A DNA stretch of 52,668 nucleotides from a virus. The stretch is taken from IMG/VR virus record IMGVR_UViG_3300025010_000079, positions 1-52,668 of that record. One strand, written 5' to 3'. Shown in pieces: positions 1 through 8,978 of this stretch (position 1 is its first letter; every line of letters begins with the position of its first letter). The notes below the pieces were generated by a model. It saw nothing but the letters and a program-made list of their open reading frames with translations. It had not been told where the DNA came from and ran no database searches. A program made the position numbers and the translations under genes.

Positions 1-43
1 TTACTTCTTGTTTTACTACATAATAATCTGTTTTCTTACTCAA
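1..43 (-). CDS. Partial hypothetical gene, 5' end only
   Basis: The first 14 codons of a minus-strand gene run off the left edge, reading MSKKTDYYVVKQEV. The start is a TTG at 43..41 behind a GGAGAGTG ribosome binding site. It follows the small gene at 92..262 in the same direction. Too little is present to name a family. Confidence 0.5.
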   Translation of the reverse strand, partial: MSKKTDYYVVKQEV

Positions 44-75
44 TATTATCACTCTCCAAATCAATTTATTTAAAT

Positions 76-105
76 TAAAAAGGACTAGTATTTACACTAA
101 TCCTT
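76..105 (-). terminator. Intrinsic terminator after the DUF5659-like gene
   Basis: Read on the minus strand, AAGGATTAGT pairs with ACTAGTCCTT (one G-U pair) across a 6-nt loop and is followed by a U-run. The stem overlaps the stop codon of the gene at 92..262. Confidence 0.6.
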
Positions 106-262
106 GTTTTCTTTGCGTAAGGTATTCAAGTAACTTTTCAGTTCTAAGAAATACCCAACAATATTTGTTCGTATTTTCATTTAATGTTCGTACTATGTAT
201 CTTTCACCGATATCTATTAATTCCTTTTTAAGTCTATTACTATAGCAATAAAAAGGTTTCAA
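92..262 (-). CDS. Small DUF5659-like protein
   Basis: A 56-residue protein starting at TTG (262..260) behind GGGAGTG. It begins MKPFYCYSNRLKK and has a central GERYIVRTLNENTNKYCWVF segment. This pattern of a short N-terminal strand, then an R-Y-I block, then an N-x-K-x-C/F-W-x-F block, resembles the small DUF5659 proteins of SPbeta-like phages. That resemblance is from memory of the family. Function is unknown. It lies just downstream of the portal gene in the late block. Confidence 0.55.
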   Translation of the reverse strand: MKPFYCYSNRLKKELIDIGERYIVRTLNENTNKYCWVFLRTEKLLEYLTQRKQGLV

Positions 263-297
263 ATTAAAACACTCCCTTTAAATTAAATTATAACTAC

Positions 298-1884
298 TTA
301 TCTAATATTACTTTCCTTATCCTGCCCTATGATGGTTGCGTCAGAAGGCGTAGAAGTTGTTGGTCTTCCATTTGTAGCATCTGAATTTGCCTGATTCATA
401 TTTAAAGGAGGTTTCCAGGTATCCTTAGATTTAACTAAATTCTCATACTCTAATGTGGCATTATAATCATCGCTATTATGTCCAGCTATACTACTAATTA
501 CATTAAGTGATCCTCCAATTGAAGTTAATTTATATTGTTTGTCAAAAATTTCTTGCTGATTAAACCAAGTTATTTTCCATATATTAAGTTTAAAAGTATA
601 TTTCTTTCTGAGATTTACATTACTTATCCTATAATTAAACCAACTTTGAATCTTGTCAAGCACTACAAAAACTAAAGATTGGATATATATTAGATTTTGA
701 GTTACACCAACAGATGAGTTTGTAGAACTACCACCTAACACTAGAGGATTAGCTCCACCTTGCATGTATGCCATATTCTTAGCAAAATCAATCAATTCTG
801 TTTTCTGATTTTGTGAACTTTTAAAAGGGATCTCTTTGAGTGGATAGGGACATCCTACAACACATACATTTTCTGGTAATCCGTTTGCAACAACTGAAAC
901 CCACTCAGAAACTCTTTCTGGTTCTATTAATGGAATGCCAGTCTCTTTGTCATTCGGAAATTCAATTCCAACCATCTTGACCTTCTCATCCCTAGAACTC
1001 TCTATCTCTTCATCAATTAAATCATTAAGCAAAAATAATTCAGTAAATAATTGACTATATAAAGGCAAAAAGAAAGTATCATTATCTCCACCTAATTTAA
1101 TACAACATACTTTTTCACTAGGTAAAGGTTGCCATTCTGGATATCTCATTTTATCTGGATTCTTTTTATATCTATCATATAACACCTTAATTTCAGTAGG
1201 ATATACTCCCCATGCAAATTCAGATAATTCATTATCTCTTGATAAATCATCAAAATATTTGAAGTTCATTTCCACCTTATATTGTCCACCAAGAATTGAA
1301 TATAATCTAATATACTTTATTGGTAAATCCCATAGATAAGGAAAATTTCCATCATTTTTCTCAAATCCACAATATGCACCATATCGAACTACACTTTCAA
1401 TAATTCTTCTTCCGGTTTTCTTTATATCAATATTTTCAATATAATATCTAACTGTATCAAATTCATTTTCAAAATTGTTCAATATTTTATCAAATGCTTC
1501 TTGGTCTATTGGATTGCCTAATTCATCAAATTTAGTTTTTGCTTTCAATTCTAAATTTAATTTTCTCATTGTTGATTTTGTTGGTTGAAGATAGTTATCT
1601 AAAGTTGCCATATTTGAGGTTAGATTAACTAATGTTTTATATATTCCTTCAGGAGCATATAATAAATCAGATAAATCTAGAATTTCTGTTTGATATTTAT
1701 TTGGATTATGTAACCATAATTTTATTTTGTCTATTGTAATGTTTTTGTTGTTTTTTGTTGATTTTTTGTTAGAGAAAAATGAAGCAATACGAGATAATGA
1801 GAAGTTTTTTGATTTTGATGGTTCCCATGATTCTTTTAACGCGAATAGATTAGGGGAGAGGGGTTTGTTTTCTTGGTCTGACAA
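298..1884 (-). CDS. Phage portal protein (SPbeta YonE-like)
   Basis: A 528-residue protein starting at TTG behind a full AAAGGAGGTC site. It is the next gene after the terminase large subunit, where tailed phages place the portal, the dodecameric ring through which DNA enters the capsid. The length and the mixed alpha/beta N-terminal body fit, as do a late segment around residues 375-415 (GGANPLVLGGSSTNSSVGV, then a hydrophobic helix) and a polar, disordered C-terminus. The order portal-terminase-zinc protein resembles yonE-yonF-yonG of SPbeta. Identity rests on context and general resemblance, because portals have no short diagnostic motif. Confidence 0.72.
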   Translation of the reverse strand: MSDQENKPLSPNLFALKESWEPSKSKNFSLSRIASFFSNKKSTKNNKNITIDKIKLWLHNPNKYQTEILDLSDLLYAPEGIYKTLVNLTSNMATLDNYLQPTKSTMRKLNLELKAKTKFDELGNPIDQEAFDKILNNFENEFDTVRYYIENIDIKKTGRRIIESVVRYGAYCGFEKNDGNFPYLWDLPIKYIRLYSILGGQYKVEMNFKYFDDLSRDNELSEFAWGVYPTEIKVLYDRYKKNPDKMRYPEWQPLPSEKVCCIKLGGDNDTFFLPLYSQLFTELFLLNDLIDEEIESSRDEKVKMVGIEFPNDKETGIPLIEPERVSEWVSVVANGLPENVCVVGCPYPLKEIPFKSSQNQKTELIDFAKNMAYMQGGANPLVLGGSSTNSSVGVTQNLIYIQSLVFVVLDKIQSWFNYRISNVNLRKKYTFKLNIWKITWFNQQEIFDKQYKLTSIGGSLNVISSIAGHNSDDYNATLEYENLVKSKDTWKPPLNMNQANSDATNGRPTTSTPSDATIIGQDKESNIR

Positions 1885-1918
1885 GGATTGACCTCCTTTC
1901 TGTTTGTTTTATATTTTT

Positions 1919-3242
1919 TTAGTGTCTTGCTCGGCTTGATTTATTTGCTATTGCGAAGTATGATGAGGGGGAAATGTTTGTTGGACGTTTTTTATTAGTA
2001 ATATTCTTTCTTCTTAAATCATGTAAATAATGAGCAAGCATGATAATAGTGTAAAAACGGTCATCGTTCATTATGCGTTCTTTGTCTTTTGGTAATTTAT
2101 ATGATCTATTTGTCTTTTCTGGATTCTCAAATTTATAGATTGATGTTATTTCTGTTTTTAAAATATCCATATTGATTAAAGAAACTTCCTCCTCAAGAGA
2201 TAAATGTTTCTTTATTAGTTTTATTTCTTCGCCTTTTGCTTCTTGTAGCGTTACATATCCTTTTCCATCATATTCTTTTGGAAATTTTAATAAGTCTAAT
2301 TGCATTAACTCTATAAATTCATCAACCATTTGAGTGCGGTATTTATTTGGAGAGAATAATTTCAATTTATCACTAGCATTTGGATATCTATTTTCATATC
2401 CTGAGTATAATTCATAATCTTTATCTAAAAATCCTTTATGAACTACTCCTTTAACGTCCTTCCAATCTTCTAATAAATTATCTGCATAAGCACTAATTCC
2501 TCCACCTCCGGCTCCAGGATCAATGCTCAATATCTCGATATTTTGATAATCTGGTGCATTCCCATTGTAAGCTAATATACATTCTTTTAGTGCTTTAATT
2601 TGATCAGGAGATGACATTTTAATACCTTTTTTACTGGCTATATCAATTAAATTAGTACAATTAACTATTTCTCCATAATAACCTATGTTTTCATCATATA
2701 TTATTTTCATTACAGTTATTATACTTTGGTCTCCGCTACGTGCGGGGTCAAATGCTATTGCATATGTAAACCCTTCAACATAAGATAATTCAGGAAGTAT
2801 AAAAATTTCATTGCGTCTAATTTGCCCCCATTTGACAATTTGATTTTCACCGCCGTCTTTCGTAAAACGATTGTAATATTCTCGTTCGGCCTTACTTTTA
2901 TTTGCTCTCATAGCACTGTCAATTTTAGCTTGTGTTAAAAGAGGAGGATATATCTCTCCATCCAATGTAGGATTCAATGGAATATCACAAGGAATATCAC
3001 AACAGAAAAAATCAGAATTTCCAGCAAACATTTGTTTAGCAAAATTTTTATAATGTCTGTAAAAAGTAGTATCAACATCACTTGCAGAAGACGCATAAAT
3101 TAATTGAGTTGGGCATTTTTTTCTTTGTGCTTTTATATTAAAATCCTTTTTAATTGATGTTTTAAAGTTTGATTCTTGTGCTGCAAATGCTTCCATTACA
3201 CTAATTGCATTCTCTGACATAAAACCACTTTCATCGAAAAAT
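1919..3242 (-). CDS. terL: Terminase large subunit, exon 2 (end of ATPase domain and nuclease)
   Basis: This is the C-terminal part of the DNA-packaging motor. Reading upstream of the first ATG (3220) stays in frame and restores F-F-D-E-S-G, the Walker B motif, so the exon starts at 3242 and not at an ATG. Joined to 3535..4064 it gives an in-frame 617-residue protein. The RNase H-like nuclease shows its acidic residues in AFDPARSGDQS, ILSIDPGAGGGG and the later NDDRFYTIIMLAHYL. The exon runs straight into the portal gene downstream. Without splicing, this half could only be made by reinitiation at the internal ATG and would lack Walker B. Confidence 0.9.
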
Positions 3243-3534
3243 CAATGTTGTTATCCATAAGGTTTTTTATCCCTATGTTCTCACAGTTCGTATTCCTGTG
3301 ACGTTCAGCATACATTTTCTTCACATTGTATAATAATAAAACAATGGTGGTGAGAAGGAGGACACTCGTGGGGAAATTATAGTCTTCTTCCGAAGGATCA
3401 TTCCCTATGCGTTACGGTGAGACATAAATTTTACAATTATGCTTTACCTCGGTACTTGGAATCACACCATCCACCGATTTTGCCCCCTAATAATTTGTAG
3501 TTACGCTACCACTTTCACTACAAACGGCATTTCT
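3243..3534 (-). other. Self-splicing intron in terL, probably group I, without an ORF
   Basis: The 292-nt insert splits codon 177 (GT|A) of terL. Removing it turns ...ACATTGGT + ATTTTTCGATGAA... into T-L-V-F-F-D-E, an intact Walker B. The upstream exon ends in U and the insert ends in G, the group I rule. A P1 can form between exon UGGU and GCCG (U-G pair at the cut) closed by AGAAAU, followed by an 8-bp P2-like stem (TTTGTAGT/ACTACAAA). I could not assign P7 with certainty, so the class is an inference. If unspliced, the frame ends 10 codons into the intron (EMPFVVKVVA then stop). Confidence 0.8.
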
Positions 3535-4064
3535 ACCAATGTGGCCCTTTTGCTCCTGTTATTATCTGGATCTCCATTTAGTGAATATATTTCACTCCCA
3601 TTGTAAAAACCAACATTAAATCCTGATTGTGCATGACTGAACCCAGTTTGACATGCAGGTGATTTAGAAGTTTCTTGTTTTACAATATCTTGTAATGAAT
3701 CAATTGAACTTGCAGTTTTGCCTAATCCTAAAACAATTTCTTCAATTTTTGTGAAAAGCTCCTTACTTTGATCTCCGACTGGTGCTGCGATATATATAGA
3801 TTGATTTTCATACAATACGGCCTTCAATATTATTATTATTGCACCAAGAAATGATTTTCCTGCCGATCTAGAACACGCCCATAAACTCATAGGCTTATTC
3901 CACGATTCTTGTAATATGTATTTTTGCATATCGAGGAGTTTAATTCCCAAAATAACTTCGCAAGCAATAATTGGATTTCGTCTGAGGAATTTTATAGTTT
4001 TTGAATTTGCTTTATATAATTCTATCTTTCTTGTACTTAATATACCTTGATTTCTTTTAGCCAT
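3535..4064 (-). CDS. terL: Terminase large subunit, exon 1 (N-terminal ATPase)
   Basis: This is the N-terminal part of the packaging ATPase. Residues 64-71 carry the Walker A motif C-S-R-S-A-G-K-S, with K70 as the nucleotide-binding lysine. The exon ends at residue 177 (A-T-L-V), one residue before the FFDE Walker B supplied by exon 2. The start is ATG 4064, which overlaps the stop of the upstream zinc-ribbon gene by 8 bp, so the two are translationally coupled. The insertion point, in the most conserved part of the ATPase, is a typical choice for phage introns. Confidence 0.9.
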
Positions 4065-5238
4065 TAACTATATCACCAACTTGTTCAACACTCTTGTTCC
4101 CAAGTCGAACGTGTAATTGTCGATTTTCCTCTTCTAAATCAATAATTTTTGTTTGTAAATCACCTAATAACTGTCTTTGAGTAAGAAGTATATCATTTAA
4201 ATCATTCTCATCTAACTGTAATTGTTCTAAAATGCTCCTGTTTGATATATCTGCAACTAATTTCATACCATAAGCTTTGTTTTGATCATAATAATCTTGT
4301 TCAGCTTCTTCAAAGTTTAATTCTCTATATTCTTTCATTAAAGATGTTAATGTAGATTTTCCTGCTGATTTGTCTCCTCTGTTTTTTACAGAAATTGAAT
4401 TTTCTTTTGCAATCTTATCTGTACTACCTACTATTTGACTCTTAGTTGCAGATAATGATTTTATATCTCCTTGATTAGAAATTAATGTTTTTGTGTCATT
4501 ACTTAAACTAGAAATAACTAAATCTATTTTTCTAATTTGGTTGTTATTATTAACTAATTGTAGAACCTGTGAAAGTTTAAAAGCATCACTTAATAAATCT
4601 TCATCCAAATAAGTAATTAATTCATTATACAAAAACTTCTGATCAAAATTAGAATATCCAGCAAAAGGGTCATAACTTATAAGTCTAATCACATCACCTT
4701 TAACTTGTAAGTCATTTTCGGTTAGTTGTATATTATAATCTAAGTCTTTTACTTCAAGTTCTAAAGCGTTAGTTATAAGGTCTTTCCCCGTTTCTTTATC
4801 AAATAAGAACTTTGGATCAAAACCAGTTAAAGAATTATTAAAATTACCCAATGAATTAACTTTTGTCATGTAAATTTTAAAAGGATGAGAAGATTGATTA
4901 TTTACACATTGCTTCATTGCTCCATCGTAATCACCTTCATTAAATGGAATATCAAACTTCATACAAGTTATTAAGATAGCTTTCTTCATATCTTTTAAAA
5001 TATTATAATAAGTATCATATGTACTCCAAACACATTCCTTACAGAAACCCATCCATGGATGTTCAGGATGTTTTAAATTTATACCTACATATAAAGGAGA
5101 TAAGCTTTTATAAAAAGTGGATGCTCCTTTTACTGAAGATTTTGCTTCTCCACACATGGGACATGTTATTGTATTATTTTCAATATCAACTTGTGGCACA
5201 ATTGAATTATTTGCCACTGATTTTTTTTGTCTTGCCAC
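4057..5238 (-). CDS. Terminase-linked zinc-ribbon protein (YonG-like position)
   Basis: A 393-residue protein starting at GTG behind AAGGAAGTG. The N-terminus has a zinc ribbon (C26, C29, C66, C69), and the last 50 residues form a charged heptad-like coiled coil (ILLTQRQLLGDLQTKIIDLEEE). It overlaps terL by 8 bp. A DNA-binding, coiled-coil protein immediately upstream of the large terminase is where small terminase subunits normally sit, and SPbeta has an unnamed gene (yonG) in this slot. A small-terminase role is therefore reasonable but unproven; the length is well above the usual 150-200 residues. Confidence 0.5.
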   Translation of the reverse strand: MARQKKSVANNSIVPQVDIENNTITCPMCGEAKSSVKGASTFYKSLSPLYVGINLKHPEHPWMGFCKECVWSTYDTYYNILKDMKKAILITCMKFDIPFNEGDYDGAMKQCVNNQSSHPFKIYMTKVNSLGNFNNSLTGFDPKFLFDKETGKDLITNALELEVKDLDYNIQLTENDLQVKGDVIRLISYDPFAGYSNFDQKFLYNELITYLDEDLLSDAFKLSQVLQLVNNNNQIRKIDLVISSLSNDTKTLISNQGDIKSLSATKSQIVGSTDKIAKENSISVKNRGDKSAGKSTLTSLMKEYRELNFEEAEQDYYDQNKAYGMKLVADISNRSILEQLQLDENDLNDILLTQRQLLGDLQTKIIDLEEENRQLHVRLGNKSVEQVGDIVNG

Positions 5239-5257
5239 TAAGTTTCACTTCCTTGAT

Positions 5258-6442
5258 TTATTTAACTTCTTTCAATAAAACATTACAATATTTATATTTG
5301 TATTCTAATAAATTATCAAATTCAAAATTTCTATACCTGACACAAAATTCCTCAAATTGTTCTTTATTATTATTTGAATAATTATATGTATCGTGATAAA
5401 GTTTGTGGAGTGATTTACATAAACAAACTCCATTTCCGTAATATTTATGCTTATTATGTAGCAAATTATAAATTAAGTCTCTTTCTTCCTCAGAATATTC
5501 ACCTATAGTCTTTAACATAGGTAATTTTAATTCTTCAAATAATTCATATACAATATTTTTAAAATTATATAGATGGTGGACATTATCAAATTCCCCATGA
5601 GTTAAAATGCATTTATAATTACATTCTTCCATAGAAGACTTTTTCCAATCTTGCAAATGGTCACGCAAATCGTAGTATAATTCCTTTATACCTCCTGCCC
5701 AACGACCATTTAATTCTCCATTTAATGGATTGATGTGTCTGGGATTTTTATCTCCCTTCCATACACCTTTCTTTCTAATGGAGATAAGTTTACGTCTTTT
5801 ATCATCTTTGTCCCATTTTACACCATATAGTGGATTATTTTCGCCTACATATTTCCCTTTTCTCGCTATAGATATTTTTCTTCTAGTTTCTTCGGGTAAA
5901 TGTTTACCATAATTATAGTTTTTATCACCTGCTAATTTCAATCCTTGTTGTTTATCTGCTCTTCTAGATGTTTCATACGTCTTATTTATTTTACCCATCT
6001 TAAAAGCTTTATTTATTAAACCTTTGTTAGTCTCTTCTAGAAAATACAATTCTATTAATTCTTCATTTGTAAAATGAGGATATACTTTTATAAATAATTC
6101 TTCTTTTTCTTCTGTCCACCATTGTTTGGGAATATATTCGTCTTTCATAAAATGCCCATCTTTACCACACTCACGACAGACATTGCGTAAACCATCTTTA
6201 CATAATTTATCAGGTGGAAAATATTTAATATCAACCTCTAACTCACGATTACATTTCTTGCAAAATTTATAACCATCTTTAGGTTTTGGTAAATTAAACA
6301 TCTTCTTTTTGTTTCTGCACTCTTTACATTGAGTAGTTAATCCGTCTGTGTTATATTTATCACTATTAAAATAATCTTTTGTGGCAGGGAATTCCCTTTC
6401 ACAACCACTACATTTTTTTGCTTTAACCTCTAAATCTTCCAT
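5258..6442 (-). CDS. HNH homing endonuclease with zinc fingers and NUMOD3-like repeats
   Basis: About 394 residues from ATG 6442; an in-frame upstream start exists, but AGAAGG sits 10 nt before this ATG. Two CxxC-x-CxxC zinc knuckles fill the first 95 residues. A Myb-like W-x-x-E-x-E block follows (WWTEEKEELFIKVYPHFTNEELIEL), then NUMOD3-type DNA-reading repeats (SIARKGKYVGENNPLYG and ISIRKKGVWKGDKNP). The C-terminal nuclease has paired histidines in NVHHLYNFKNIV and CKSLHKLYHDTY. It is a free-standing endonuclease 1.2 kb upstream of the ORF-less terL intron, so it could be the enzyme that spreads that intron. That link is an inference. Confidence 0.85.
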   Translation of the reverse strand: MEDLEVKAKKCSGCEREFPATKDYFNSDKYNTDGLTTQCKECRNKKKMFNLPKPKDGYKFCKKCNRELEVDIKYFPPDKLCKDGLRNVCRECGKDGHFMKDEYIPKQWWTEEKEELFIKVYPHFTNEELIELYFLEETNKGLINKAFKMGKINKTYETSRRADKQQGLKLAGDKNYNYGKHLPEETRRKISIARKGKYVGENNPLYGVKWDKDDKRRKLISIRKKGVWKGDKNPRHINPLNGELNGRWAGGIKELYYDLRDHLQDWKKSSMEECNYKCILTHGEFDNVHHLYNFKNIVYELFEELKLPMLKTIGEYSEEERDLIYNLLHNKHKYYGNGVCLCKSLHKLYHDTYNYSNNNKEQFEEFCVRYRNFEFDNLLEYKYKYCNVLLKEVK

Positions 6443-6522
6443 TATTCCAAAACCTTCTTTCTGCAAATTACATACCCTCTGCACTAACCACTAACCAAAA
6501 TCAACCACATAAAAAGTAAATA

Positions 6523-6571
6523 GAAGATAGGGTGCAGAGATGGGATCATGACTCCCAAAAAACCTATCTTC
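6523..6571. promoter_or_regulatory. Nested hairpin upstream of the HNH gene
   Basis: GAAGATAGG pairs perfectly with CCTATCTTC (6523-6531 with 6563-6571), and inside it TGGGA pairs with TCCCA (6541-6545 with 6553-6557). Further inverted repeats follow to about 6710. The position, in the leader of the endonuclease gene and after the antirepressor gene, suits a terminator or attenuator. Confidence 0.4.
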
Positions 6572-6747
6572 CTAGTCCACATATTCCTGTGAATAACAAA
6601 TAATCCAAAAAACTTCTGCTTGGATTATCGACTTACCCACAAAACTTTATATTCTCTTCTATTATTTATCCCATACACACAGAAAACGCCTGATTGCTCA
6701 AGCGTCTTATAACTTAGTAGACTTTATTTATCACCTATGATTATTAT

Positions 6748-7509
6748 CTAATTTAACAAAATATTATCATTATTACTCAACATACCATTTCCATACTTAA
6801 CCTCTAACTGATGCTTTATATAATCCTGCTTAAATCCTAAAGTGGTCAATGCAGTTACAATCGTTTCTGCCTCATCTACAATCTTTAATTCAGTCTCAGT
6901 TAAGTAATCTCTAGTTAAGTCACTCTTTTTATTTATATTTCTAGTTTCTCTTATTTGCTTTGCTTTCATATTAAACAAAATAAGATATACCATATCTGTG
7001 TAATTACTATACGTATATTTATTTATATTTGGTACATATTCTTGAATACTAGAGGTCATTCTTTTTCTATCAACTTTTCCAACTTCTCTTTGTAAATTCC
7101 ATTCTTTTTGCTTCCCTAAAAATGCTTGTGCCAACACATCTTTCGCATTTAGTTGATAATCAATAAGTTTATCGACTAAATTTGGATTGTTGTTTATCAT
7201 TTTATTTGTAATTGAAATTTTAGCTAACCACAAAGGTAAAAATTCTAATTCTAAGCATAAAGACTGCTGATTTCCTCCCTTTGTAGGGAGAACTAAATTT
7301 CGTTCCCCTTTAGAAAGTACAATATCTTCCTGAATTTTTATTCTTTCATTCTGCATTTGACCTTTGGACAAACCTATTCCATTACAAACCCAATTCACAC
7401 CTACATAACTTTTACCATCGTCCTTCATTCTGACTGTCATTATAGAATCACCATTGAAATCGACTTCCATTAACTCCATTTCTTTAAATTTTACTAATTG
7501 TCCAACCAT
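6748..7509 (-). CDS. Phage antirepressor with P22 AR N-terminal domain
   Basis: A 253-residue protein. Residues 1-120 match the P22_AR_N pattern closely: a D-F-N-G-D-S-I strand, Y-V-G-V-N-W-V-C-N-G-I-G-L, then L-P-T-K-G-G-N-Q and L-E-L-E-F-L-P-L-W-L-A-K-I-S-I-T. The rest is a different, helical C-terminal domain. Proteins of this family bind and inactivate phage repressors or act as phage DNA-binding regulators. Here it sits between the HNH gene and a strong inverted repeat, not near an obvious repressor. Family assignment is firm; the target is unknown. Confidence 0.85.
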   Translation of the reverse strand: MVGQLVKFKEMELMEVDFNGDSIMTVRMKDDGKSYVGVNWVCNGIGLSKGQMQNERIKIQEDIVLSKGERNLVLPTKGGNQQSLCLELEFLPLWLAKISITNKMINNNPNLVDKLIDYQLNAKDVLAQAFLGKQKEWNLQREVGKVDRKRMTSSIQEYVPNINKYTYSNYTDMVYLILFNMKAKQIRETRNINKKSDLTRDYLTETELKIVDEAETIVTALTTLGFKQDYIKHQLEVKYGNGMLSNNDNILLN

Positions 7510-7594
7510 ACAATTACTCCTCTGCTCATTTTTATAGTGGAAGTACGAGCAATACTTATCAGTGCGTTTATAGCAACCTATCCCTGCATTGTAT

Positions 7595-7649
7595 TTTTAC
7601 AATACAAATGACTCCACTAATTTCTTAATGGAGTCTATCTATTGTAAAA
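7595..7649. terminator. Nested inverted repeat between genes
   Basis: GACTCCA/TGGAGTC (7610-7616 with 7629-7635) lies inside a second perfect pair, TTTTACAATA/TATTGTAAAA (7595-7604 with 7640-7649). The symmetry suits a two-way terminator between the 231-residue gene and the antirepressor gene. Confidence 0.55.
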
Positions 7650-7704
7650 ATATTAAATTAACTAACAATTCACCCATTTAAAACTTAGAATTTATTGGAT
7701 AATT

Positions 7705-8400
7705 CTAATCCTCTAAAAACTCCCTCGTCTCATCCTTAGCATTTTCATACCCCATAGACATACATTCTTGCAACATATTATAAAGAATGTTCCTCAGTTG
7801 AGATCCGCACTCACATTCGCTATTCTCAATATACTGAGCATAATGTTCTACCAATCCAATTTCATATTCTTCTTCATCTGTGAATTCTCCACGGGACATT
7901 TTACAATCAACGCATTGACATGGAACACAATTATCATCATTTAAATATTCATCAACATTACCATTTTCACATTCATCCATACTCTCAATATCTATATCAT
8001 CAATAATATCATCATCAATTAATTCACAAAATACTACTTTAGTATCCCTACCTCCTAAAAATTCTCTAACATCTCCAAAAGACATATCCGTAAATACAAA
8101 ATAATCTAGATTATCGCCTTCACTATATTTATACGCTCCTACTTGATCCCATTTTGCATACTCACAAAAGAAATCAATATCTCCATCTTTATAAAAGGAC
8201 ATAGAGACATAATATTCATTAATTTCTGAAGATAATTCAACTGAATTTGCTTCAACTCCATATTCATTTCCCAAATAATCATAAATATAATGAGCTAATT
8301 CAAATCCACAGACAAATGTAAAATCTCTATCAGATTCAATGTGAGAATCAATAATTTCTTCGATTTGAGATAATGTATATTTTTGCTTATTAATTTGCAT
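7705..8400 (-). CDS. Acidic Cys-containing hypothetical protein
   Basis: A 231-residue, strongly acidic protein. I do not recognise the family. A DDDIIDDIDIESMDECENG acidic run (about residues 128-146) precedes a cysteine cluster (CVPCQCVDC) and a later C-E-C pair. The cysteine spacing could bind metal. It starts at ATG 8400 with a weak AGG site 12 nt upstream. It lies between two same-strand genes of the late block. Confidence 0.6.
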   Translation of the reverse strand: MQINKQKYTLSQIEEIIDSHIESDRDFTFVCGFELAHYIYDYLGNEYGVEANSVELSSEINEYYVSMSFYKDGDIDFFCEYAKWDQVGAYKYSEGDNLDYFVFTDMSFGDVREFLGGRDTKVVFCELIDDDIIDDIDIESMDECENGNVDEYLNDDNCVPCQCVDCKMSRGEFTDEEEYEIGLVEHYAQYIENSECECGSQLRNILYNMLQECMSMGYENAKDETREFLED

Positions 8401-8453
8401 AGTTATTATTCCTGCCTTTATATTTTATTTTTATTAATATTAATAAATCATAA

Positions 8454-8945
8454 CTACTCTTCTTCAATTACATCAAATTGACTCATAAAACTATCCAATT
8501 GCACATCTAACTGAGCAGAAACCTTAATCATACCATTTCCAAGTTGACTATATATTTCAGTAGATGTTTCTAAACCAGTTTTTGTTTTTATCGCGTCTAT
8601 GTAATTAGTTAATAATTCCTTTGCTTCATAATCATCCATTTCTCTAATGGTATAAATTATATCTAGCAATTCTTGACATTGAGGGCAATCGCATTCTTCA
8701 TTAGATTCATATTCGGAATCATTAGAATTGTATTTATTGATATTAGTTACTTTACTAGATTTTGAAGTATTACTATTTTCAGGACTTCCATTCATTTTAG
8801 GGAGTGGAGGTAGAACAAATAGAGATTCATCTTGTTCCATTGAATCATATACTTCTTTTGTGACAAATTTATTGTTTATTTGGTATGAAGTTTCATTTGT
8901 TGTTTCATTGATAATCTCTTTGAACTTGATTTTGCTAAATTCCAT
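8454..8945 (-). CDS. Acidic hypothetical protein with CDCPQC motif
   Basis: A 163-residue acidic protein with a serine/asparagine-rich linker (about residues 54-80) and then C-D-C-P-Q-C. The similar cysteine-plus-acid composition of the next gene downstream suggests the two act together. The family is not recognised. It lies just downstream of the phosphoesterase gene, with a 33-nt gap. Confidence 0.6.
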   Translation of the reverse strand: MEFSKIKFKEIINETTNETSYQINNKFVTKEVYDSMEQDESLFVLPPLPKMNGSPENSNTSKSSKVTNINKYNSNDSEYESNEECDCPQCQELLDIIYTIREMDDYEAKELLTNYIDAIKTKTGLETSTEIYSQLGNGMIKVSAQLDVQLDSFMSQFDVIEEE

Positions 8946-8978
8946 AAAATTATCCTCATAAATCTTTCTTATTTTAAT

